A DNA stretch of 64,000 bases, from positions 216,001 through 280,000 of the forward strand of contig CAJNDS010002308.1 in assembly GCA_905221605.1 (NCBI GenBank). Reading direction: 5' to 3'. The translations under genes and the position numbers were made by a program. The stretch is from Symbiodinium natans (Eukaryota; Sar; Dinophyceae; Suessiales; Symbiodiniaceae). The notes under the pieces were generated by a model. That model saw nothing but the letters and a program-made list of their open reading frames with translations. It did no database searches and was not told the DNA's origin. Positions 32,093 to 42,281 of this stretch are shown here, piece after piece (within the stretch, counting starts at the first letter, position 1; the number at the start of each line of letters is the position of its first letter).

Positions 32093-32161
32093 GTTACAAA
32101 GAAGATGCACCGGCGGTCTGCTTCCTCTTGTAAAGAAACGAAAGGAAAGCAGCTCCCAAGG
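32093..32161 (+). CDS. Candidate internal exon, basic
   Basis: Acceptor CCCCCAG, donor AGG|GTTTAGG, 23 codons phase 0. Reads VTKKMHRRSASSCKETKGKQ; another frame is open. Confidence 0.45.
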
Positions 32162-32194
32162 GTTTAGGGTTTAGGGTTTATTTAGGGTTGAGGG

Positions 32195-32433
32195 TGCCAA
32201 TCAGGCCAGTCACAAGATCGCTCGCATCGTACGGCTGTGCAAATGCGGCACCCTCTTTGCGAGTCGCGCTGCAGTCCTCTTCTCTAAACCCAGAGTCAGA
32301 TGCCTCCTTGAAGGTCTTGTTGTCCCCAGAGTGCGTGTCCTTACATACAAGCATCGCATCTACCCACTTCCCGCGATGCCCTGTCCCAACCGGCCTTCCG
32401 CCAGACTTCTTAACTTTGTGGTACTTTACTGTA
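32195..32433 (-). CDS. Minus-strand exon, unknown protein
   Basis: The clearest reverse-strand coding: about 80 codons, including KVKKSGGRPVGTGHRGKWVD and KTFKEASDSGFREEDCSATR. Acceptor GTTACAG, donor perhaps TTG|GCACCC. A plus-strand ORF of 96 codons overlaps but reads less well. It breaks the otherwise one-way gene order. Confidence 0.6.
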
Positions 32434-32790
32434 ACTTTAGATCCTTACCTTTTTGGGGTTTATTGGGTTTCTTATTAAGGCAGCTAAAAGTTTAATTTAT
32501 AGCTACCCTGCAGCCAAGTTAACTCTGTTTGAGTAGTAGGTCTGGCCTCTGCTCACGTCGCGCGTTAAACTTATTGGGTTTGCAGATTGTGGGAAGCCTA
32601 TGAAGCCTAAAGCTTAACAATTTACTCTGCCTGGATTGTTGAAGAACTAGGACAAGCTGTCACAACTCTCAAGCATACCCTCAGGCCTAAACCCGAAGCT
32701 CTAAACCCTAAACCCGAAACCCTAAACCCTAACCCTAAACCCTAAACCCCAAACCCTAAACCCTAAACCCTAAACCCTCACATTTTGCAG

Positions 32791-33014
32791 GGCTGGATTC
32801 TTGGCTGCAAGCGCAGCTGCGGCGCCGGCCGGGAGTTCGCCAGCGGCCACTACGGAGGGTGCCTTATCTGACTTGAGGTTTAGGGTTTAGGGTTTAGGGT
32901 TTAGGGTTTAGGGTGACAAGTGAAAAGTGCAAAGGGGGACCGGTCAAAAACACAATTGCCGGGCAAAACCGGCTCGGGAAGGGGCCGACTGCCAATAAGA
33001 AGCCATGCTCTTAG
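32791..33014 (+). CDS. Two exons separated by a 34-bp telomere-repeat gap
   Basis: Exon 32791-32877 (after TTTTGCAG) reads AAAAPAGSSPAATTEGALSD; exon 32912-33014 reads VTSEKCKGGPVKNTIAGQNR and ends KKPCS then TAG. Phases agree if 32878-32911 (GTTTAGG...TTTAG) is removed. An alternative frame of exon one is cysteine-rich (ILGCKRSCGAGREFASGHYG). Confidence 0.5.
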
Positions 33015-33285
33015 GATTTAGGGTTTAGGGTTGAGGGTTTAGGGTTTGGGGTTTAGGGTTTAAGGTTTAGGGTTTAGGGTTTGGTTCTTTGTATGGGCTA
33101 ATATAGATATACAGTACATCGTGTGGTCTAACTTTAGCTAAGGGAGCTTTAGCCTAAAACATGAGACTAAGAATAAGACTCTCCAAACGGCACTCCTAAC
33201 CTAGACCCCAAAGCCTCACCCCTAAGCCCTAAACCCTAAACCCTAAACCCTAAACCCTAAACCCTAAACCCTAAACCCTAAACCC

Positions 33286-33393
33286 ACTTCGGGGCCCGGA
33301 CTTTGTTCTGGGCTCTTTGGGCCCGAGGAGCATACAACACAAGGCTCCTGGCGCTGCTTCAACTCTAAGGAGTTTAGGACGCGCATCAGTTGA
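33286..33393 (+). CDS. Candidate exon
   Basis: Reads EEHTTQGSWRCFNSKEFRTR then IS and TGA; 35 codons without stop. Confidence 0.45.
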   Translation, partial: TSGPGLCSGLFGPEEHTTQGSWRCFNSKEFRTRIS

Positions 33394-33473
33394 AGTTCCG
33401 GAACGCGTCACTTAGTTTAAGTTCCTAAACCCTAAACCCTAAACCCTAAACAAGAAACCCTGAACCCATCAAG

Positions 33474-33533
33474 CGCAACGCAGTTGTTGAGCTCGACCCG
33501 GGGTCGGAGAGGGTGCACCAGGATCGCTTTTGA
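33474..33533 (+). CDS. Candidate terminal exon
   Basis: Acceptor CATCAAG. Reads RNAVVELDPGSERVHQDRF then TGA. Confidence 0.45.
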   Translation, partial: RNAVVELDPGSERVHQDRF

Positions 33534-33545
33534 GGGAGGCCAGGA

Positions 33546-33660
33546 GCCCCAAACCCTAAACCCTAAACCCTAAACCCTAAACCCTAAACCCTAAACCCTA
33601 AACCCTAAACCCTAAACCCTAAACCCTAAACCCTAAACCCTAAACCCCTAAACCCTAAAC
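33546..33660 (-). repeat. CCCTAAA array
   Basis: Sixteen heptamers, almost perfect. Confidence 0.95.
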
Positions 33661-33727
33661 CTTGTCCCTAAAACCTAAACCTCTAGGTAGGGCGGGGTTT
33701 TGAAGGGTTTAGGGTTTAGGGTTGAGG

Positions 33728-33812
33728 GTACAGGAAATCCTTGGGCCTTGAAGTGCTTCCTGTTTAAGGACTTTGGGGTCCAAGCACATAATAGTAAGGT
33801 ACATGGGAGGGT
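33728..33812 (+). mobile_element. Family D element, worn 5' end
   Basis: TCCTTGGGCCTTGAAGTGCTTCC and AAGGTACATGG match the family D core and 3' end. Confidence 0.6.
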
Positions 33813-34159
33813 TCTAACTCCCTTTAAAGTTGCTCCAGCAAGTGCGGCTGGTATACCCCCCAAAAGAAGAGGAGCCTAAATAGCAACCGCAAAGTGTTGT
33901 AACAATCCCTATACAAAAGAAGATAGGCTTCCCAAGAAGCCCATTCTAACTTATTTCCGGTACCCCAAAAAGGGACCTTGACGTAGAGAACTCACCATAT
34001 ATATATATATATATTATGTTTTCAATGTTTTTTTTGCGAACGGTTGGGGTAGAATGGTTTTAGACGAAAGTTGGCGGCTTTCTGGCATTGAAGGGCTTGA
34101 AGGCCTCTAAGATCTCAGGATCACGGGTGAGGGTTGTTACCCTAAGGGTTCAAGTACCT

Positions 34160-34268
34160 TGTTCTTTTTATACCTTATACAAACAGTCCTTGGCAGGGAT
34201 TACAATAGTGGGTACTATAATCCCTATTAAGGACTGTTAGTATAAGGGGGAGCATCCCAACATCTAGG
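34160..34268 (-). mobile_element. Family C element, long inverted repeat
   Basis: ACAGTCCTTGGCAGGGATTA and TAATCCCTATTAAGGACTGT are reverse complements; ends in GCATCCCAAC. Confidence 0.75.
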
Positions 34269-34465
34269 TCCCTACTACCCACCCCCCCCCCCCCCCCACC
34301 CTCCGGCTACCTGGAAATGGAATCCCCAAGGCCCTAATCCCCCAGATTTCTTAAAACTTGAGCCCTGAGCCGGAACCCTAAACCCGAAACCCGAAACCCG
34401 AAACCCTAAACCCTAAACCCTAAACCCCAAACCCTAAACCCTAAACCTTAAACCCCAAACCGAAG

Positions 34466-34559
34466 GTGCGGCAAGGGCTGCAATGGTATGGGAGACTTCA
34501 AGGACCTGGGGGAGACCGCCTCAGCCTCAGCTGGAAGGCTTGAGCTTCCTTGTTCTTAG
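34466..34559 (+). CDS. Candidate exon
   Basis: Acceptor CGAAG. Reads CGKGCNGMGDFKDLGETASA and ends ELPCS then TAG at a G-rich array. Confidence 0.5.
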
Positions 34560-34876
34560 GGTTTAGGGTTTAGGGTTTAGGGTTTAGGGTTTAGGGTTTA
34601 GGATTTAGGGTTTAGGGTTTAGGGTTTAGGGCCAGTGGTTCTTAGGCGGGAGTTTGGTGCATTATAGGGGGAATTGTTTAAGGGTAATGTTTGGTCCTCT
34701 GTTACCTGGCGTCTCACAAGGTAAACATCATCACCCACGCGCACAATTCGTGCTCTATTTATTGATTTTGTTTTGTTGGGGGGGGGGGGGGGGGGGCTAA
34801 ACTCTAAACCCCAAAACCCACAAACCCAAACCCGAAACCCTAAACCCAAGGGGGGTGCGGCATCGACATGAAGTAG

Positions 34877-35142
34877 GAGTTGGTGTGGGTTTCATCGGTT
34901 GGAGTAGCTTCTTCGAGCCTAGTCTGCCCCCAGCAACAGCATGTCTTCAAAGCACTGCTCAGTTGTTCCAGGCATGTGCATGCAGGGCGGTCCCCGAGTG
35001 TTTGGGTTAAGGTTTTTGCCCCTAAGTTTTTGAGTTTCGTTCGTTGCCCCTATGCCCCAAACTCCACAACCCTGAGTGCTTTTTTCAGGTTCCAGAGCAT
35101 GCCGCCAGGAGGTCGACCCTAAATACCGTCAACTGGCGTTGA
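34877..35142 (+). CDS. Two-exon model with an ordinary intron
   Basis: Exon 34877-35005 (after GAAGTAG) reads CPQQQHVFKALLSCSRHVHA; exon 35089-35142 reads VPEHAARRSTLNTVNWR then TGA. Intron 35006-35088 starts GTTAAG and ends TTTTTTCAG, has no telomere repeat, and the phases match. Confidence 0.5.
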
Positions 35143-35385
35143 GAGTCTGAGGGTTTAGGGGCTCGGAGTTTAAGGTTTTCAAGGGACCGAAGGACGGACC
35201 CTTGTAAGGGACTCTTAGGGGCTGTTTAGGGCTATTTAGCGGCCACTTAGGTAGAGAGGGGCTATATAAGGTACATAGGGGTTATGTAGGGGAATCCGAT
35301 TACCTTCGTTATTGGGCTTCGGAAGTATGGGCCCAGGAGCAGGAGCGACAATAAAGGATCCAGGTAAAACTTCAGTCTAAGGGCA

Positions 35386-35525
35386 GTGTGATGGGCCCTA
35401 AATCTCGCCCCTTGCCTCCTTTAAGGGTTCAGAAGTATGGGCCCTTGGGTTGTAGAGGTATATAATAAGGGGTATACAAGGGGTCCCCTGTTAAGGGCCC
35501 ATACCAAGGGACAATGCAACTACAC
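35386..35525 (+). mobile_element. Family E element, uninterrupted copy
   Basis: Runs from GGGCCCTAAATC to CAAGGGACAATG without an internal array; AGGGTTCAGAAGTATGGGCC is continuous. This is the 'empty' partner of 13690. Confidence 0.75.
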
Positions 35526-35692
35526 CCTAAACCCTAAACCCAAAACCCTAAACCCTAAACCCTAAACCCTAAACCCTAAACCCTAAACCCTAAACCCTAA
35601 ACCCTAAACCCTAAACCCTAAACCCTAAACTCAACCCCTAAACCCTAAACCCTAAACCCTAAAAACTCAACCCCTAAACCCTAAACCCTAAG
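35526..35692 (-). repeat. CCCTAAA array
   Basis: About 22 heptamers with two AACTCAACC breaks. Confidence 0.95.
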
Positions 35693-35790
35693 ATGCAGTG
35701 ACTGCCGAGGAAGTGACCATGTCCTATGGCCAAGAGCCGGCAGAAACTGGGCCGAAGGTTGCACGGAGAGGGCTTCGGGATGTGCCTTAG
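35693..35790 (+). CDS. Candidate exon
   Basis: Acceptor CCTAAG. Reads AVTAEEVTMSYGQEPAETGP; ends at GAT|GTGCCT or at TAG two codons later. Confidence 0.5.
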
Positions 35791-35845
35791 ACCCTAAACC
35801 CTAAACCCTAAACCCTAAACCCTAAACCCTAAACCCTAAACCCCA

Positions 35846-35953
35846 AGCCCTAAGCCCTAAGCCCTAAGCCCTAAGCCCTAAGCCCTAAGCCCTAAGCCCT
35901 AAGCCCTAAGCCCTAAGCCCTAAGCCCTAAGCCCTAAGCCCTAAGCCCTACCA
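35846..35953 (-). repeat. CCCTAAG array
   Basis: Fifteen perfect units of an A-to-G variant, following ordinary CCCTAAA without a gap: local unit turnover. Confidence 0.95.
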
Positions 35954-36089
35954 AAACCCGCATCAGGGACGTGTTCACCGAGGGTTTTAGGTTCACTTCG
36001 AGTTCAGGGTTTTGGGTTTAAGCATGGAGGCCTTTCAGGGTTTAAGGTTTGAGTTTTCTTGTCGGGAGGTGTTAGGGTTTTTATAGTCT

Positions 36090-36180
36090 TAGAGTTCAGG
36101 GTTCTTAAGGGAGGAGGGTCCCCCCCTTGAACCTCCCAAAAACCCTAAAACCCTAAACCCTCCCTTAAGAACCCTATAGT
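36090..36180 (+). mobile_element. Family F remnant as inverted repeat
   Basis: GGGTTCTTAAGGGAGG and CCTCCCTTAAGAACCC flank a short CCCTAAA run. Confidence 0.6.
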
Positions 36181-36324
36181 CTTAGAGTTCAGGATGTAGG
36201 GCCTAAGGATGGACGCCCACCCCTGCCCCCTGGCGGCGGCGCAGTATCTGTGGTCTTTGGGCCTACAGACCCAACAATGGGAGTACTGTACTGTACAGTA
36301 CTGTACTGTACAGCAATGAGTGAG

Positions 36325-36767
36325 GTGACAACATGGGTGTACAGATTCATCACCTACAAGGCCCTGCCTATCTCAATGCAGCGCGTGGCCTCGTTGGGCC
36401 TGGAGACTTGGATATGCTATGTGGCCATGAATACGACGATTCCGCTGATTTCTGGTCCAGGTGGAAGAACCTGCAGCCGGACCACCCGGTTTACGAGCGA
36501 CACAAAAGTGGCATTTAGGCGATGAAATTCCAATCTGGATTCACGCTGACGAAGGGACCAGACCCTAAACCCTAAACCCTAAACCCTAAACCCTAAACCT
36601 GATGATTATACCGGCAGCCCATTATGGGCCTGGGAAGCTCGCGATGCGGGGAAGCTTCACTGAAGTATCTCGGACCGAGCGTTACCACTCGCTTTCTTGA
36701 TTCTGTCACGTGCTCTGCTGTCTACAACAAGGAACGAAAAAAAGGCTTACAGCTCTGTCGATTTTAG
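36325..36767 (+). CDS. Gene fragment of a family recalled from dinoflagellates, probably broken
   Basis: Piece one reads HLQGPAYLNAARGLVGPGDL and DFWSRWKNLQPDHPVYERHK, then SGI and TAG at 36516. If the 8 bases 36513-36520 (ATTTAGGC) are set aside the frame continues as DEIPIWIHADEG, a motif I recall from a repeated dinoflagellate family. A later exon at 36618-36767 (after CGGCAG) reads YLGPSVTTRFLDSVTCSAVY. Function unknown; memory only. Confidence 0.45.
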
Positions 36768-37214
36768 GCGTTTTTTTTTCCAAATATACTTGGTGTCCAG
36801 GTAAGTCCCGAGCCCTAAAATGTTAAAGTTTAGGCCAATACATTCCTGAAATGTCGACCTGTCTGCCCTAAACCCTAAACCCTAGCCCTAAACCCTAAAC
36901 CCTGAACCCTAAACCCTAAACCCTGAACCCTGAACTTCCCCCTTCCTCTGAGCCGCCAGCCGACGCTGCGTAAGCCTCGAACCCTGAATTCAGGGGAGTT
37001 CGGAGTTTGAGATTTAGGGTTTAAGGTTTAGAGTTTAGGACTTAGGGTTTATGGTTTTTGGTTTAGGGGCCCTAAACGACCGTACACCCAGGAACGACCC
37101 CGAGTTCCCAAAGGTCCCCAAGTTCCCGAACCCTAAAAGCCCCTTAAATGCCCAGACTCCTCAACCCAAGATCCTAACATCCCAAAACCCTAAGCCCCCT
37201 AGCTCCCTAGACTC

Positions 37215-37337
37215 TAGACCCTAAACCCTAGCCCTAAACCCTAAACCCTAAACCCTAAACTAAACCCTAAACCCTAAACCCTAAACCCTAAACCCTAAAC
37301 CCTAAACCCTAAACCCTAAACCCTAAACCCTAAACCC
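37215..37337 (-). repeat. CCCTAAA array
   Basis: Seventeen units with minor breaks. Confidence 0.95.
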
Positions 37338-37342
37338 CTCAG

Positions 37343-37452
37343 CTTCCGTGCTCCAAAAGGAATTCTGTGGCTGGGCCCCCTTCCCGAGCCGCAGCCCAAA
37401 ACACGCGGACTGCCGCCACGTCATGGAGCATCCTTCGAAGGACCTTGCGGGG
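37343..37452 (+). CDS. Candidate internal exon, clear coding
   Basis: Acceptor CCCCTCAG, donor GGG|GTTTAGG. Reads SVLQKEFCGWAPFPSRSPKH and CRHVMEHPSKDLA. Confidence 0.6.
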
Positions 37453-37690
37453 GTTTAGGGTTTAGGGTTTAGGGTTTAGGGTTTAGGGTTTAGGGTTTAG
37501 GGGTTAGGGGTTAGGGGTTTAGGGGTTTTAGGGTTTTAGGGGTTTAGGGGTTTAGGGTTTTGGGGTTTTGGGTTTTGGGGTTTTGGGTTTTTGGGTTTAG
37601 AAGTTAGGGTTTAGGGTTTTTAGGGGTTTAGGGTTTTTGGGTTTAGAGTTTAGGGTTTTAGGGGTTAAGGGTTTTCGGGTTTAGGGTTCA
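37453..37690 (+). repeat. Mixed TTTAGGG, TTTAGGGG and TTTTGGG array
   Basis: Clean heptamers first, then octamers, then TTTTGGG variants, moving outward from the exon. Confidence 0.9.
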
Positions 37691-38527
37691 GGGTTCTTCC
37701 TACATAAGGACTTTGCGGCCTAAGTACGATGGACCCTTGGGGGGATGAGGGTTTCAGGCTCAACTGTGTCAACCCGAATCAAATCCTAAACCCTAAATTC
37801 AAAACTCTCGTTATAGGGTTTAGGGTTTTAGGGGAAACCTTTGGTTTTCAAGTATATACGCACTTAAACATTGCGGCCACCAACTTGCTTAGCCAACCGA
37901 TAGACACACATCGCGCTTTTACTGCTGTTTTGGATTCTGATCTTGCAGGTTTGTTTAACCCTAAACCCTAAACCCGTTATACCCCTTGGTCGTTGAAGCA
38001 AGCCCAACAAAGTCGCGCCTTAGTGCTCCTCAGTGTGTTTGGGGGGAAGGGGGGACACTTGTTGGGGTATTTTGGGTTGTGTCCGGTACTTTTCCCTGTT
38101 TTCGTGCTACGTTGGTTCCTTTAGTTTTGCTTTTTCGTTTCTGGAAGTTTGGTTTTTTTTTGGCGCTGAGTTTGAGGCCATGGTTTAGGGTTTCGAGCTG
38201 AGTTCCCCTTCACGCCCGCCCTCACCCCCTTTGAGCCCTAATCCCTCAACCCTGAACCCGGGTTGGGGTTGTTTAGGGTTTCGGGTTTAGGGTCTAGGGG
38301 TTTAGGGTTCCTAAACCTCAAGCCACAACCAGCCGTGTCTCGATGATGGATACGTGACAACCAAAGCCCGCAACGGCCCCCCTCCCCCCCAACTATACCA
38401 ACATGACTACGCATGCTTTGCACAGCATGACATACCTTGAGCCCAAGACACTTAACCTTAAACCCTAAACTGCAAACTGTAAACCCTAAACCCTATAAAC
38501 TCTAAACCCTAAACCCTAAACTGGTAG

Positions 38528-38924
38528 ACATGTCCGCACTCAAGGAGTATGTCGGTGGCTGCACGACGGCCGAGTGCCAGATGCCTGGTTGCATTTTGCT
38601 CATCAACAGCCCAACCTTAGGGTTTAGGGTTTAGGGTTTAGGGTTTAGGGTTTAGGGTTTAGGGTTTAGGGTTTAGGGTTAAAACACACCTTTGTAACCT
38701 TTGTAGGAGTCGGTGCCCTTTTTCCCTAAGCCCTTGAGTCCTAAATCCGAAGCCTTAAGCCACCCCAACTTCTAGACCCCAAGCCTAAACCACCCTAGTC
38801 CAAAAACGGTAAACCCGAAGCCCTAAACCCTAAACCCTGCACCCACGTCCAGGTCACTGAACGACTGCCACGCCAAGTGCAGTGAGTGCAACGACTGCGT
38901 CGCCGTGCAACTCAGCTTAGCTAG
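38528..38924 (+). CDS. Two PAN/apple-like exons
   Basis: Exon 38528-38621 reads CTTAECQMPGCILLINSP; exon 38853-38924 (after GTCCAG) reads LNDCHAKCSECNDCVAVQL. First ends with two leftover bases, second begins with one: in phase. Donors GG|GTTTAGG and AG|GTGTCA. Cysteine pattern suggests a secreted or surface protein. Confidence 0.55.
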
Positions 38925-38995
38925 GTGTCAAACCCTAAACCCTAAACCCTAAACCCTAAACCCTAAACCCGGTTTGGGGTTTAGGGTTCGGGGGC

Positions 38996-39092
38996 TCTAC
39001 CTCGGACCCCTAAGGTTGTACCCTTCAGTTTGGGGACCCTTTTTGTTAAGATCCTCTACGGGTATATAAGGTCCATGTCAGGAGTATATGCA
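38996..39092 (+). mobile_element. Family M element
   Basis: CTCGGACCCCTAAGGTTGTA at 5'. 3' end worn. Same start at 53660. Confidence 0.5.
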
Positions 39093-39094
39093 CC

Positions 39095-39164
39095 CTAAAC
39101 CCTAAACCCTAAACCCTAAACCCTAAACCCTAAACCCTAAACCCTAAACCCTAAACCCTAAACC

Positions 39165-39203
<39 letters not shown>

Positions 39204-39260
39204 ACCCTGAACCCTGAACCCTAAACCCTGAACCCTGAACCCTGAACCCTGAACCCTAAG
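39095..39260 (-). repeat. CCCTAAA array grading to CCCTCAA and CCCTGAA
   Basis: Eleven CCCTAAA, then seven CCCTCAA, then CCCTGAA units. Confidence 0.95.
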
Positions 39261-39370
39261 CCGGGATGTCCTTAGGGGGCTCCAAGTTTGACTCCCCTGA
39301 GTTTAGGGTTGCGGATTTAGGGTTTACAGTGTAGGGCTTTCGGGTTCCCTTAGTTCCCTTTTTCTACTAT

Positions 39371-39450
39371 TTGCTTAAGAACCCCACAGGAAAAATAGTC
39401 CCTATATTACCCTTCATAAGGAAGAATAATTATGTTTTTTGGTGGGCTCC
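39371..39450 (+). mobile_element. Family N element (TGCTTAAGAACCCC)
   Basis: Shares TGCTTAAGAA, TAT-TACCCTTCATAAGGA and ATTATGTTTTTT blocks with 63783-63885. Confidence 0.5.
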
Positions 39451-39526
39451 AACTAGATCCCCTAAACCCTAATTGGGAATCCCCGGGCTGAAGAGCCAGG
39501 GGCTTAGGAGTTTAGGGGTTTAAAAT

Positions 39527-39663
39527 ACTTGGAGGGTCGGGGGATTTAGTAACTAGATAGTAAGTAGACTTATAAGCACCCTAAAAGGGACCCTAATAGG
39601 AGTTATCCTACTTATAACTCTATTAGACAACTACTGACTAAGTCTTCTGACCCTCCAAGTGGG
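39527..39663 (+). mobile_element. Single-copy palindromic element
   Basis: ACTTGGAGGGTC at the left and GACCCTCCAAGT at the right, with inner AGTAAGTAG / CTACTTATA arms. Confidence 0.7.
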
Positions 39664-40014
39664 GGTTTAGGGCTTCTGGTTTGGGCTTTTAGGGGTGTAG
39701 GGATTTGGGGTTTAGGGCTTAGCGTTTTGGCTTTTGGGGTTTAGTTAGGGGGGCCTATGGTTTGGGCTTTTGGGGTTTAGGGGCTTTAGTTGAGAGTGCA
39801 ACGAACCACATTTCGTTGCTAAACCCTAAACCCTGAACCCTAACTTAAAGCGCCCTAGCTATCCCAGCAACCCCCACTGGTAGAGAGGTTTGCAGATCTG
39901 AGAGGACTCCACGCAAAACCCAAACTAAATGTGTAGGGCTGAGGGTTGAGGGTTTAGGGTTTCGGGTTTAGGGTTTAGGGTTTAGGGTTGAATCTCTGAA
40001 AACAATAACGAAAG

Positions 40015-40082
40015 GTGACCTCGGCCTGTCTGGACTGGGGGCAGCTACGGTGCTAGTATACTACGTGGGACTTTACTACAAC
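40015..40082 (+). CDS. Sodium:neurotransmitter symporter (SLC6)-like exon
   Basis: Reads GLGAATVLVYYVGLYYNVI before a GTTATC donor; G-x-G-x-A...YYNVI is the TM3 signature of the SNF/SLC6 family. Acceptor ACGAAAG. A membrane transporter for amino acids or related solutes would follow; no other exon of it was identified. Confidence 0.55.
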
Positions 40083-40570
40083 GTTATCACTTTACAAGTT
40101 GTGGGGTTCTTCGTATTCGTATGAAGGGATCTAAAGGTTAAACTTTTCTTGGGAGGTTAAAGAGCAACCAAGTATAGGATCTCATTACGAAGCGGAGCCT
40201 GCTAACCCTGCTGGAAAGCGTCAGCCAGGCCCCCTACTGTCCACATGAAATTTGCCATTCGCACCTTTAAACAAAAGCCAAACCCTAGACCCTAGACCCT
40301 AAACCCTAAACCCTAAACCCTAAACCCTAGACCCTAGACCCTTCAGCGAATAACAGGACCAATTCTATCCCAATCCCCAAGCCTTTCGCTCGCAGGTTGA
40401 AAACAAAATCCCTAAGCCCCTCTATCACCGCAAACAGAGAGCCCCAAAAGCACGAACTAGACCATAAACCGCCTTAAGCTCCAAGCCCCAAACCCTAAAA
40501 CCTGGGCCCTAGCCCTAAACCCCAGCCCTAAACCCTAGCCCTAAACCCTAAACCCTAAACCCTAAACGAG

Positions 40571-40689
40571 GTCCTACTATGAGGACGGGGCGCAAGGGTT
40601 CCGGTGCCACATGGTCGGCCCAGTTCTGCAGCGGCTGGAGATTTTGGAGAAGTTTGGGCTGCATTTTGTGCTTGCTTTGATTGTTTGGG
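40571..40689 (+). CDS. Candidate internal exon
   Basis: Acceptor AACGAG. Reads SYYEDGAQGFRCHMVGPVLQ and RLEILEKFG; may end at TTTGG|GCTGC or at GTTTAGG. Confidence 0.5.
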
Positions 40690-40889
40690 GTTTAGGGTTT
40701 AGGGTTTAGGGTTTAGGGTTTAGGGTTTGGGGCTTGGGGTTTAGGGTTTAGCGGTTTCGGGTTTAGGGGTTTCGGGTTCAGGGTTTAGGCTGGTTTAGGG
40801 TTTGGGGTGTTTAGGGTTGAGGTTTTGTGGGTTTGAGGGGGTTTGGGGGGCTCACTAGGGCTTTTCTTTGGGCGTTGGGGTGGGTGTTT

Positions 40890-40985
40890 CGGGACTGCTT
40901 ATGGAGAGCTCTCGGGCTACTTGAACTACTCACCGGCATTCTGTGATTGCGAACGGCTGTCCGCGGCCGCAAGTGGAGTCCGCCC
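40890..40985 (+). CDS. Candidate exon
   Basis: Reads YGELSGYLNYSPAFCDCERL and on into the CGAAAAG satellite. Ends uncertain. Confidence 0.45.
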
Positions 40986-41280
40986 ACAAAAACCCGAAAA
41001 GCCGAAAACCCGAAAACTCGAAAAGTTGATTGGGGCACAAGCTTAGCGCGAAAAGGCGAAAAGTCGAAAAGTCGAAAATGCGGGAAAAGTACCGAAAAAT
41101 CCGAAAAGTCGCCGAAAAAACGAAAAGCCGAAAAGTCGAAAAGTTGTGAAAATCCCGCAAAGTAGGAAAAGTCGAAAGCATGAATCTTTTCGAACAATCC
41201 TGAACGTTCCGAGCAGGCTGAAAGTCCCGAAATGTCCAAAAGCCGAAATGTCGAAAGGCGGAAAAGTGGGCAAAGCACAT
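40985..41280 (+). repeat. CGAAAAGTC satellite, block 1
   Basis: Degenerate 8-9 bp units CGAAAAGTC / CGAAAAGCC, purine-rich on the + strand. K- or F-rich ORFs here are the repeat. Confidence 0.9.
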
Positions 41281-41378
41281 TCTTCTAGAAGTTGTAAGGT
41301 GAAGTGCTGGGAACCCAGCATTGTTTTTTATGCGGTTCGGGCGGGGGGGGGGGGGCTTGGGGGGCACGGACTGGATGG

Positions 41379-41503
41379 ACACGCAGTCGTCCTGGAAGCT
41401 GAGCTCTAAAAGCCTAACCTTCAAGCCTCACCTCGGGAGTCAAGAAGCTTTAGAACTTGTAGATTTCGGGCCGCTGGCCCAGGAAAGGCCTGAGTTTCAC
41501 TGA
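41379..41503 (+). CDS. Candidate terminal exon
   Basis: Reads WMDTQSSWKLSSKSLTFKPH and ELVDFGPLAQERPEFH then TGA. Acceptor lies in or near a poly-G tract. Confidence 0.4.
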
Positions 41504-41599
41504 GTAGGAATCATAGGGTTTTGGATGTTTGGTTTGTTTTTGAATCTACCTCAAAATTCAGAGTCGTACTTGAAGATACTAAATTTGTGGCAGTTGGCC

Positions 41600-42070
41600 T
41601 TGAAGGTGCTCTGAACAACTAACTCTTTAACCTTGCCCCTGAACAGTCTAGCTCTTCTTAACCCTTAACCCATATTTTTGATATGATCCTTAAGCCTTTT
41701 CAACATAACAAATGTCTAAAGCTCCGAGCCTTGACCCTGAACTCTGAACCTCTCAACACCGTAAGCTTTAAACTCTGAAGCGTTTGATCTCTGGGTACGC
41801 TGCACTAATCCTGGGATGGGGTGGTATGAGCTTGTAGCTCTGAACTTCTTTGGAAATCTGGGTGGGGTTAGGGTTTAGAGATAAAGTGCTCTGAACAACT
41901 AACTCTGTAACCTTGTCTTTGAATAGTGGAACTCTTCCTAACGCTCAACCCTTAATTTTCTTGTTTCAATAATCTTTCTTGTAAACTCTTAGCCTGGACT
42001 ATTTGAAGCCTGAATGTCTAAACTCCATAGGCTCTAAACTCTGAAGCATTGTTCTTGGAGATCTGGGTTC
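41600..42070 (+). repeat. Diverged duplication, about 185 bp each
   Basis: GTGCTCTGAACAACTAACTC occurs at 41608 and 41887; the following 150 bp align with many changes. No gene seen from 41510 to 42130. Confidence 0.7.
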
Positions 42071-42131
42071 AAGGCCCTGGGTCTAAAGATAATCGCCAAG
42101 TGTCTTCTCCGGATGTATGTAGGCTGCCCAG

Positions 42132-42192
42132 GCACGTCGTTGAGGCTGTCGCATGTAAGATCCACGCGGCGAAGCCTACAAGGCCTTCTTAA
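42132..42192 (+). CDS. Candidate exon
   Basis: Acceptor TGCCCAG. Reads HVVEAVACKIHAAKPTRPS then TAA; donor may be AAG|GCCTTC. Confidence 0.4.
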
Positions 42193-42281
42193 ATTCGGAG
42201 CGGCTGTAGATTTATGATAGCACTGGTTTAGGATGTGTGTGTGTGTGTGTGTGTCGTCGGAAGGGCTGAGGGGGATGAGCC

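Noticed and set aside
40811-41424. 155-, 164- and 92-codon minus ORFs rich in F, R and S
   Set aside because: They are the CGAAAAGTC satellite; the true coding candidates here are on the + strand.
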